The translations under genes and the position numbers were made by a program. This document shows positions 1 through 7,054 of a stretch of DNA of 64,000 nt, piece after piece. The number at the start of each line of letters is the position of its first letter. Position 1 is the stretch's first letter. Below the pieces are notes generated by a model that was given only the letters and a program-made list of their open reading frames with translations, did not search any database and was not told the DNA's origin. The stretch is taken from contig NZ_CP107905.1 in the NCBI RefSeq assembly GCF_036014015.1, positions 9,734,001 to 9,798,000 of the forward strand, in the 5' to 3' direction. Source of the stretch: Streptomyces sp. NBC_00457 (GTDB lineage Bacteria > Actinomycetota > Actinomycetes > Streptomycetales > Streptomycetaceae).

Positions 1-170
1 GGCCGGGACCCGATGGTGCCATCGGCACGCACCGGCCTCGCCCGGCCACCACTGGAATCACGCAGGTCGTCCTGCGCACCAGGTTCAGCAGCGTCAGCTT
101 CCACGGGCGCCATGCTACAGCCGCAGTGACAGACCAAACTGCGCAGGTCGCGATCGAGCGGGGCACCGGC
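1..170. other. Left edge, no gene assigned
   Basis: No recognisable product. A minus-strand frame opens at an ATG at 111-113 and runs off the left edge, so a divergent gene start is possible, but the residues resemble nothing I know. Confidence 0.3.
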
Positions 171-207
171 GCCTTCCTAAGCCGAACTCTCTATGGAACG
201 ATGCAAA
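171..207 (+). promoter_or_regulatory. LacI-type operator block upstream of GH1 gene
   Basis: The 12-mer TGGAACGATGCA lies at 194-205, an imperfect palindrome around a central CG as is typical of LacI-family sites. It sits in a 37-bp block, starting GCCTTCCTAAG, that recurs with the same spacing at 6901-6937 before a rhamnosidase gene. A third copy of the 12-mer (TGGAACGTTACA) precedes the other rhamnosidase. The bound regulator is inferred; no LacI gene is in the window. Confidence 0.6.
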
Positions 208-321
208 GACTTATGGTCATCGAAGCGACTCGGTCCAGCAGCGCGTCCCCACGACAACGCACACACCTGCCTCGGACCGTCCTCACCGGCGACTCCAGCA
301 GTAACAAGAGGTAAGGACAGC

Positions 322-1698
322 ATGAGTGAATTACCCTCCCTTCCGCCCGACTTCGTGTTCGGTGCCGCCACCGCCTCGTACCAGATCGAGGGCGCGGTCC
401 ACGAGGACGGCCGCGGGCCCTCCATCTGGGACACCTTCTCCCGCGAGCCGGGCCGGGTACTGCACGGCGCCACCGGGGACGTGGCCTGCGACCACTACCA
501 CCGATACCCCGAAGACGTTGCGCTGCTACGCGAGTTGGGCGTCGGCTCATACCGGTTCTCCATCGCCTGGCCGCGCATCCAGCCGACCGGCTCGGGCCCG
601 GTGAACCACAAGGGCCTGGACTTCTACTCCCGGCTGGTGGACGAACTGCTGGCCGCCGGCGTCGAACCGGCCGCGACTCTCTACCACTGGGACCTGCCGC
701 AGACCCTGGAAGACCGTGGCGGCTGGCGGGTACGCGACACCGCGGAACGGTTCGGCGAGTACGCGGCCTTGGTCGCCGACGCCCTGGCCGACCGGATCCC
801 CCGCTGGATCACCCTCAACGAGCCCGGGTGCAGCGCCTTTCTGGGGTATGCCGACGCCCATCACGCCCCCGGTGCGGCCGAAGGCACCCCAGCGCTGGCC
901 GCCGCTCATCATTTGCTGATCGGTCACGGTCTGGCGATGCGGGCGCTGCGTACCGCCGGCGTCCGGGAGGCGGGCATCACGCTCAACCTCAGCCACGTGA
1001 CCGCGGCCTCCGACTCCGCCGCGGATCTCGCGGCCCTTGTCCGTGCTGAGACCATGCAGAAGCTGATGTGGACCGAGCCGCTGTTGCGCGGGCGCTATCC
1101 AGCCGCCGAAGAGGAGACGTGGGGTGAGCTGATCACCCGGCAGACCTTCCGACAAGAGGGCGACCTGGAGCTGATCTCCGCGCCGATGGACTTCCTCGGG
1201 ATCAACTACTACACCCCCACCGTGGTCCGTGACGCACCCCATCGCCGCCCCGACCCGGCCCTGCGCACCGCGACGGACTGCCGCATCGAGACGGTCGACA
1301 TCCCGGAGGTTCGGCGCACCGCGATGGGCTGGGCGGTGGTTCCCGACAGTCTGCGCGAGCTGCTCGTCTCACTGCGTCACGAGTACGCGGACGCCCTTTC
1401 GCCCATCTACATCACCGAAAACGGATCGGCGGAGGACGACGTGCTGTCCGCCGACGGCCAGATACACGATCCCGACCGGATCGAGTACCTCCGCGACCAC
1501 ATGGCCGCCGTCGCAAGGGCCGTCGCCGAAGGAGTGGACGTACGCGGCTACTACGTCTGGTCGCTGCTCGACAACTACGAGTGGGCCTTCGGCTACGACA
1601 GGCGTTTCGGGATCGTCCACGTCGACTACGACACCCTGCGGCGCACACCCAAGGACAGCTACCGCTGGTACCAGCGGTTGATCGCGGCCAATGCCTGA
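322..1698 (+). CDS. GH1 family beta-glycosidase (beta-glucosidase)
   Basis: Intracellular beta-glycosidase that removes a terminal beta-linked sugar from oligosaccharides or glycosides. The 458-residue protein is a single (beta/alpha)8 barrel of the usual GH1 length. TLNEP carries the predicted acid/base Glu167 and ITENG the nucleophile Glu366; the N-terminal FGAATASYQIEG is also typical. No signal peptide. ATG 322 was chosen because AGGTAAGG lies just upstream and the family N-terminus starts there; a longer frame back to 193 would cover the operator. It shares a promoter block with a rhamnosidase 7 kb away, which suggests joint breakdown of rhamnosyl-glucosides. The aglycone is unknown. Confidence 0.93.
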   Translation: MSELPSLPPDFVFGAATASYQIEGAVHEDGRGPSIWDTFSREPGRVLHGATGDVACDHYHRYPEDVALLRELGVGSYRFSIAWPRIQPTGSGPVNHKGLDFYSRLVDELLAAGVEPAATLYHWDLPQTLEDRGGWRVRDTAERFGEYAALVADALADRIPRWITLNEPGCSAFLGYADAHHAPGAAEGTPALAAAHHLLIGHGLAMRALRTAGVREAGITLNLSHVTAASDSAADLAALVRAETMQKLMWTEPLLRGRYPAAEEETWGELITRQTFRQEGDLELISAPMDFLGINYYTPTVVRDAPHRRPDPALRTATDCRIETVDIPEVRRTAMGWAVVPDSLRELLVSLRHEYADALSPIYITENGSAEDDVLSADGQIHDPDRIEYLRDHMAAVARAVAEGVDVRGYYVWSLLDNYEWAFGYDRRFGIVHVDYDTLRRTPKDSYRWYQRLIAANA

Positions 1699-1951
1699 CC
1701 GCCTGACCGAGCGCTTCCCGTCGGGGCCGCACGCCTTTCGCTGTGGTGGCCCGAGCGACAGCACGGGCGGGCGGCACCACCTGACAAAAGAAGCGCCGGT
1801 CTCCATACATTCGGATGGCAGTACGTCACTCGCCTCACCGACCTCCTGAGCAGCGGCAACACCCACTGGGGAAAACACCTGTGGGGCTCTCTTCCCCCAA
1901 CCTCCGATCGCCGAGCCTGTGCGCACGGCGCCGATGGGAGTGTGCAATACC

Positions 1952-2608
1952 TTGACCAGCGAAATCCGGCGGGCCCTTGTCGTCCGTGGTGGTTGGGACG
2001 GGCATCAGCCCGTGACGATCAGCGACAGTTTCGTCCCGTTCCTCAAGGAGCAGGGCTTCACCGTCGAGACCTCCGAAGACCTCGCGGTGTACGACGACGC
2101 GGAGCGGCTCGCTGCCACCGATCTGGTCGTGCAGTGCTGGACGATGGGGACGATCACCCCGCAGCAGCGCGACAACCTGGCCGCCGCCGTCCGCGGCGGC
2201 ACCGGACTCGCCGGCTGGCACGGCGGCATCGTGGACAGCTTCCATGACCACGGCTATCACCTGCTGACCGGCGGCAAGTTCGTGACGCACCCGCCCGGCT
2301 ACCTCGACCACACCTACCAGCTGTCGCCCGAGCACGCGGACCACCCGATCATCGCGGGCCTGGACGACTTCGCGATCCACAGCGAGCAGTACTGGGTCCT
2401 GACCGATGCGCGCATCGACGTCCTGGCCACGACCACGTTCCCCGCCGACGACCTGCACGACCGGCCCGCCGTCATGCCCGCGGTGTGGACCCGGACCCAT
2501 GGCGCGGGACGCGTCTTCGTCTCGACCATCGGGCACAAGCCGGACGACTTCGACGTGCCGCAGGTGCGGACGCTGACCGAGAGGGGACTGCTGTGGGCGA
2601 GCCGGTGA
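1952..2608 (+). CDS. ThuA-like domain protein
   Basis: Cytoplasmic protein of about 218 residues with a ThuA (trehalose-utilisation-like, GATase1-fold) domain, starting RRALVVRGGWDGHQPV and containing GLAGWHGG and EHADHPI. ThuA-like proteins commonly sit with sugar oxidoreductases; their reaction is poorly known. TTG 1952 is preferred because GGGAG lies 11 nt upstream and it leaves little before the conserved domain; in-frame GTG 1919 and ATG 1934 are alternatives. The next gene starts inside its 3' end, so the two are translationally coupled. They probably act on an oxidised or keto-sugar derived from the surrounding glycosides; that role is inferred. Confidence 0.8.
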   Translation: MTSEIRRALVVRGGWDGHQPVTISDSFVPFLKEQGFTVETSEDLAVYDDAERLAATDLVVQCWTMGTITPQQRDNLAAAVRGGTGLAGWHGGIVDSFHDHGYHLLTGGKFVTHPPGYLDHTYQLSPEHADHPIIAGLDDFAIHSEQYWVLTDARIDVLATTTFPADDLHDRPAVMPAVWTRTHGAGRVFVSTIGHKPDDFDVPQVRTLTERGLLWASR

Positions 2609-3684
2609 AGCCTTTGAACATCGGGATGGTGGGCGCGGGCAAGATCAGTGGCGCCTATCTGTCGACCCTGGAGAAGCTGACGTCGGTGCGGCTGACCGCG
2701 GTCACCGACCTCGACCGGGCCCGTGCGCAGGCCGTCGCCGACCAGGTCGGATCCCAGGTCTCGGTGGCGGACTCGGTCACGGACCTCGTCACCCGTGACG
2801 AGGTGGACGCGGTTCTGAACCTGACCATCCCGGCCGCGCACGCCGAGGTCGCCCTGGCTGTACTCGCCGCCGGTAAGCACGTTTACGGCGAGAAGCCTCT
2901 CGCGGCGAACCGCAAGGAGGCCGATGCCGTCCTGACCGCCGCCCGTGATGCGGGACTTCGGGTGGGCTGTGCCCCCGACACCGTGCTGGGCACCGGCACC
3001 CAGACCGCGCGCAAGGCGGTCGATGACGGACTGATCGGTCGTCCGGTGGCGGCGACGGCCTTCATGACGTACGCGGGACCCGAGACGTGGCACCCGGACC
3101 CGGAGTTCTACTACCAGCCCGGAGGAGGCCCGCTGCTCGACATGGGCCCCTACTACCTCTCCGCCCTGGTGCACCTTCTGGGCCCGGTGGTGAAGGTGAC
3201 GGGAGCCTCCTCGCGGCCGCGTGCCGAGCGGTTCATCGGCAGTGGTCCGAGGGCCGGGCAGTCCTTCCCGGTCGAGATCGACACCCACATCACGGGTGTC
3301 CTGGAGCACGCGGACGGCGCCCTGTCGACGCTGGTGATGAGCTTCGACATCAAGGCCGCGCGCCTGCCGCGCATCGAGGTGCACGGCTCCGAGGCCTCGC
3401 TCTCCGTACCCGACCCGAACACCTTCGACGGGCCCGTCGAGATCCACCGCGGCGACGGCTGGGACGTCCTGCCGGTGTCCGCCGGTCACGCGGACACCGG
3501 CCGTGGCGCGGGGCTTGCCGACCTCGCCGAGGCCCTGGACGCCGGGCGCCCGCACCGCGCCTCGGCCGAACTCGCCGCGCACGTCCTGGACGTCATGCTC
3601 ACCCTCATGGACGCCGCCGAACACGGCCGCGCTCTCCCGGTGACCAGCACCTGCGAGCGGCCCGCCCCGGTCATCGGCCTCTAG
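2593..3684 (+). CDS. Gfo/Idh/MocA family NAD(P)-dependent oxidoreductase
   Basis: Sugar or inositol-type dehydrogenase of 363 residues. The N-terminal Rossmann half shows GMVGAGKISG, and the EKPLA motif, typical of Gfo/Idh/MocA enzymes, lies near residue 100. The C-terminal half is the alpha/beta dimerisation and substrate domain (YYQPGGGPLLDMGPYY). GTG 2593 follows GAGGGG by 6 nt and overlaps the thuA-like gene by 16 nt; a GTG at 2605 giving a 4-nt overlap is the alternative. With the ThuA-like partner it forms a two-gene operon between glycosidase genes, consistent with oxidation or epimerisation of a released sugar. The substrate cannot be read from the sequence. Confidence 0.88.
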   Translation: MGEPVKPLNIGMVGAGKISGAYLSTLEKLTSVRLTAVTDLDRARAQAVADQVGSQVSVADSVTDLVTRDEVDAVLNLTIPAAHAEVALAVLAAGKHVYGEKPLAANRKEADAVLTAARDAGLRVGCAPDTVLGTGTQTARKAVDDGLIGRPVAATAFMTYAGPETWHPDPEFYYQPGGGPLLDMGPYYLSALVHLLGPVVKVTGASSRPRAERFIGSGPRAGQSFPVEIDTHITGVLEHADGALSTLVMSFDIKAARLPRIEVHGSEASLSVPDPNTFDGPVEIHRGDGWDVLPVSAGHADTGRGAGLADLAEALDAGRPHRASAELAAHVLDVMLTLMDAAEHGRALPVTSTCERPAPVIGL

Positions 3685-3685
3685 C

Positions 3686-3934
3686 CAGGTGTGCTGACCG
3701 GAGAGGTTGGTGACGCGGCCGGCTGGGGTCGCGGAGGTGAGCGCCGGGGGCGGCTGGAGCGGTCGCGCATGCCCTCGGCGCCGTGCCGACGGTAGCTGCC
3801 GGCCCACCGGCTGCGGTGCTGTGGCTGACATGGAAGCGATCCGCAGCCCGCCGCGGGGGCCGGCCGTCATCGACGACACACCGGGCCAGACACAGCCCGC
3901 AGGTCGGTGTCAGCAGGGCATGACGGTGTGACAA
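3686..3934 (-). pseudogene. IS481-family transposase N-terminal remnant
   Basis: The minus strand reads a TTG-started frame beginning SHRHALLTPTCGL that continues ARCVVDDG and AADRFHVS. After a one-base shift it continues as RWAGSYRRHGAEGMRDRSSR. This matches, from memory, the helix-turn-helix N-terminus of Streptomyces IS481-type transposases. The frame is shifted near FHVS and the rest of the transposase, including the DDE domain, is absent, ending next to the stop of the oxidoreductase gene. An inverted repeat just upstream (3935-3995) fits the element's end. Non-functional remnant. Confidence 0.65.
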
Positions 3935-3995
3935 CGAGGGCCTCCTGGGTGCCGGTTGTAGATGTCGTCATCCACACCGAACCCAGGGGCCCTCG
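3935..3995. repeat. Imperfect inverted repeat beside IS481 remnant
   Basis: CGAGGGCCTCCTGGGT (3935-3950) pairs with ACCCAGGGGCCCTCG (3981-3995) with one bulge, around a 30-nt loop. It lies directly upstream of the transposase remnant on its coding strand and is probably the end or leader of the element. It could also act as a transcriptional barrier between the two convergent genes. Confidence 0.55.
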
Positions 3996-4052
3996 GCTCT
4001 TTCAACGCCGCTCAAGCATGTCGCCTGTTACCCACGCCCCAGGACAGCGCAC

Positions 4053-6659
4053 TTAGAACGTGATGACATGGGTTCCCGGCCCCAGGACGACGGGCTCGCC
4101 CACGCGGAACTCGCATTCGGTGTCCGCCGGCACGACGACCTCAAAGCGAACGGCGCCGTCCTCGCGTCGCCACGACGACGACGCGAGGCCGAAGGGAGTC
4201 TCGAGCGTGGCTCGTGCCCAGTCCAGCCGGTCGTCGATCACCGGTTCCACGGCGAAGCGCTCGTAGCCGGGGTGCGATTCGAGCGGACGCAGGCCGGCCA
4301 GGTACTGGTGCAGGAACCCGATGACCGCTCCCTTGCTGTAGTGGTTGAGGGAGCCGCTCGGTGTGCCCTTGGCGTCGATGCCGTCCCAGTGCTCCCAGAT
4401 GGTGGTGGCGCCGCGGTCGATCATCGTCAGCCATGAGGGCGAGGTGTCCTGGAAGAGCAGGTCGAACGCGACATCGGCACGGCCGTTGTCCGCCAGTACC
4501 GGCAGCAGCATCCCGGTGGACAGGAAGCCCGTCGACAGGTGTGTGCCATCGGCCCGGATCAGTTCGACGAAGTGCTCCACCGCTGACGGCACGAGGTGCT
4601 CGGGGATCAGGCCGAACCGCAGCGCTCTGACGTAGGTTGCCTGGCTGTCCCGCGCCAGTCGGCCGTCGGCGCCGATGAATTCGGTGGCCCAGGCGTGCTC
4701 GACGTTCGCCGCGAGCTCGGTCCAGCGTGCCGCGTCTTCCGTCTTGCCCAGTACCTCCGCGGTCTTGGCTAGCAGACGGGCGGAGTGGGCGAAGTAGGCG
4801 GTGGCGACGATCGAATGCTCGCCCTCGAAGAGGGCGATCTCGACTCCGGGCTCCAGCCATTCCCCCCAATGGAACCCGGTGTCCCAGAGGAACCGCTCGT
4901 GTTCGGGTGCCTCGGGATTCGCCTCGATCCGCTCCGGCGCTCGCGCCGTACGCGCGGTCGTCTCGACGAACTCCAACCACGCGACGGCCGACGGGTACTG
5001 ACGCGCCAACACCTCGCGATCCCGATACGACTGCCACATCTGCCACGGTACGGAAACCGCCGCGTCGCCCCACCCCGACGAACCCTCGACCCCCCCGACA
5101 GCCGCCTCCGGAGACGGGACGTAGTTCCTGACCATGCCGTTCGACACCTGGTCGGAGGCCAGATCCTTCAGCCACTTGTCGGTGAACCCGGCGATGTCGT
5201 CGAGGAAGGCCGCCGTCGACACGAAGACCTGATAGTCGCCGGTCCACCCCGCTCGCTCACGCTGGGGGCAGTCGGTCGGCACGTCGCACGCATTGGTCCG
5301 CCAGCTGCGCACCGCAGCCTCGTGCAGCAGTTCGATGCGGCGGTCACTGCAATGGAAGATGCCGGTGGGGCGCAGATCCGTGCGGACTTCGACGCCGTGG
5401 AGGTCGGCCGTGCCAAGAGGTCCCGGCAGTCCGTCGACGGCCACGTACTGGAACCCGTGGGTCGTGTGGCGCGGCTCGAACGCCTGGCCGTCGCCGACGG
5501 AGACCACCGAGTCGATCTGGTGGAACGGAAGCAGAACACCAGAGCCCATATCAGGACGCAGATGGTCGGTCGTGACATCACCGTCGGCGTCGAGGGCCTC
5601 GCCATGGGTCAGCACGATCTCCGACCCGGGACCTGCCTCGTCGAGGTGGATCCAGCCGTTGGTGTTCTCCCCGAGGTCGACGATGTGCCGCCCGCCCTCC
5701 AGTGTCGTCACCGACGCAGGCGTGATCGACCGGACGCGGCGAACCGGAGGTGCCGGGGTCGCGCACAGGCGGCTCCAGTCGGCGCACAGCGGATCCGTCG
5801 GCTCGAGCACCGGCTGCCAGTCGCGGCGATCCCAGCGGAAACCGCCCGGCCGCTGCACCACGCGCTGTCCGTCGAGCAGGTCGGCCTCCGTCGAGTCGGA
5901 GATGGTGGAGCCCCAGCCGAGGCCGGTACCGACGACGGTCGTGGAACCATCGGTGTGGATGACTTCGAACTGAGCGAGGAACGCCGTGCGGTCACCGAAG
6001 TTGTCGTAGGTACGGCCGTAGCCGAACAGGCCGCGGTACCACCCGTCGGAAAGGAATGCGCCCAGGTCGTTCGCGCCTTCGTGCAGCACGGTGGTCAGGT
6101 CGTAGGTCTGCACCTGAAGGTTCGACCGGTAGGCGGTGAAGCCCGGGGTGAGCTCCTGGTCGCCGATCCGCTGACCGTTGACCACCAGCTCGTAGATGCC
6201 GTGGGCCGTGACGTAGGCCCGGGCCGAGACGATCGGCCCGGGCAGTTCCACATGCGAGTGCAGGGCGTAGAGGGGCCGATGACCGGGCTCGGGCACGTTC
6301 TGCTCATGGGGCCGGATCCAGGAAGCCGACCAGTCGCTCCGCCGTAGCAGCCCCATCTCCCAGAACGCCGGCGCCGACCAGCCGCTCTCCCCGAGGTCGG
6401 TCCACACACGCACCCGCCATTCGACGCGTTCACGGGCGGACGGCTCAGGGCCCGTGTACGGGACCAGAACGCGCTCGGCGGATCGCACGACGCCGGTCGA
6501 CCACTCGCCCGCCGCTATCTCGTACGCCGTCTGACGCGTGGCACCGACGGGCAACTGCCACGACAGACGTGGGCGGGCGACATCCGTGCCCAGGACGGCG
6601 TCATCAAGGTGCTCGAAGCGCAGCCGGTGTGGTGCGTCGGTCGTTGTCTGCTCAGTCAT
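4053..6659 (-). CDS. GH78 alpha-L-rhamnosidase
   Basis: Hydrolyses terminal alpha-L-rhamnose from glycosides. The 868-residue protein has an N-terminal beta-rich region (FEHLDDAVLGTDVARPRLSW; GWYRGLFGYG), then the (alpha/alpha)6 catalytic domain with DCPQRERAGWTGDYQ, the acid-site segment DTGFHWGEWLEP (Asp593, Glu600) and TTIWEHW with the predicted base Glu756, and a C-terminal beta domain. No signal peptide, so probably cytoplasmic. ATG 6659 has GGAGG 5 nt upstream; a frame to 6695 would run into the operator region. It diverges from a second GH78 gene, and both promoters carry the TGGAACG site. It belongs to the RERAGWTGD subgroup, unlike its neighbour, so the substrates probably differ. 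Confidence 0.92.
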   Translation of the reverse strand: MTEQTTTDAPHRLRFEHLDDAVLGTDVARPRLSWQLPVGATRQTAYEIAAGEWSTGVVRSAERVLVPYTGPEPSARERVEWRVRVWTDLGESGWSAPAFWEMGLLRRSDWSASWIRPHEQNVPEPGHRPLYALHSHVELPGPIVSARAYVTAHGIYELVVNGQRIGDQELTPGFTAYRSNLQVQTYDLTTVLHEGANDLGAFLSDGWYRGLFGYGRTYDNFGDRTAFLAQFEVIHTDGSTTVVGTGLGWGSTISDSTEADLLDGQRVVQRPGGFRWDRRDWQPVLEPTDPLCADWSRLCATPAPPVRRVRSITPASVTTLEGGRHIVDLGENTNGWIHLDEAGPGSEIVLTHGEALDADGDVTTDHLRPDMGSGVLLPFHQIDSVVSVGDGQAFEPRHTTHGFQYVAVDGLPGPLGTADLHGVEVRTDLRPTGIFHCSDRRIELLHEAAVRSWRTNACDVPTDCPQRERAGWTGDYQVFVSTAAFLDDIAGFTDKWLKDLASDQVSNGMVRNYVPSPEAAVGGVEGSSGWGDAAVSVPWQMWQSYRDREVLARQYPSAVAWLEFVETTARTARAPERIEANPEAPEHERFLWDTGFHWGEWLEPGVEIALFEGEHSIVATAYFAHSARLLAKTAEVLGKTEDAARWTELAANVEHAWATEFIGADGRLARDSQATYVRALRFGLIPEHLVPSAVEHFVELIRADGTHLSTGFLSTGMLLPVLADNGRADVAFDLLFQDTSPSWLTMIDRGATTIWEHWDGIDAKGTPSGSLNHYSKGAVIGFLHQYLAGLRPLESHPGYERFAVEPVIDDRLDWARATLETPFGLASSSWRREDGAVRFEVVVPADTECEFRVGEPVVLGPGTHVITF

Positions 6660-6705
6660 GAAGGCCTCCGTTGCTCGGACAACGTTCTCGGGCACACCAG
6701 GTCTC

Positions 6706-6717
6706 TGTAACGTTCCA
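6706..6717 (-). promoter_or_regulatory. LacI-type operator upstream of first GH78 gene
   Basis: On the minus strand this reads TGGAACGTTACA, a near-perfect palindrome with an AACGTT core, about 50 nt upstream of the ATG. A weaker AACGTT core lies at 6681-6686 between it and the gene. It is the third member of the set at 194 and 6924. Confidence 0.6.
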
Positions 6718-6900
6718 TCCCGAGGCTAGGCAGTGGAGCCGAGAGTGGTCAATAAGATGCGCTGGTGTCGCGAGGCGGCGTTTCGTCGAGGACAAGAGTC
6801 GTGGGCGTCGAATGGACAGGTCAAGTCAGCTGTCCTTCGGCGTTTGTTGAGAGAAGGAGCCTGCGGTGGCTCCGCCAGAACGGTGGACTCGGCCACCGAT

Positions 6901-6937
6901 GCCTTCCTAAGTCGAGGCACTTATGGAACGATACAAA
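6901..6937 (+). promoter_or_regulatory. LacI-type operator block upstream of second GH78 gene
   Basis: GCCTTCCTAAG begins the block and TGGAACGATACA lies at 6924-6935, the same 23-nt offset as in the block at 171-207. The sequence outside the block differs, so the shared part is likely constrained. It lies about 120 nt upstream of the chosen ATG. Confidence 0.6.
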
Positions 6938-7054
6938 TGATCGGACTCCCTTCGGCACCGCTCATTCCGAGAGCTCGCAAGGGTGTTTCCACCGGGCAAC
7001 GCGTACACCCCCGTCCCGGATCCCATCCGTCTGCCGAGAAGTCTGGAGACCCGC

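Noticed and set aside
2314..3879. Long open frame on the minus strand across the Gfo/Idh/MocA gene
   Set aside because: It mirrors the real gene's codon pattern and has no domain; only its first part, in the intergenic region, matches the IS481 remnant.
4785..6347. 520-codon plus-strand frame inside the GH78 gene
   Set aside because: Arg/Pro/Gly-rich antisense shadow of a gene whose catalytic motifs are clear on the other strand.
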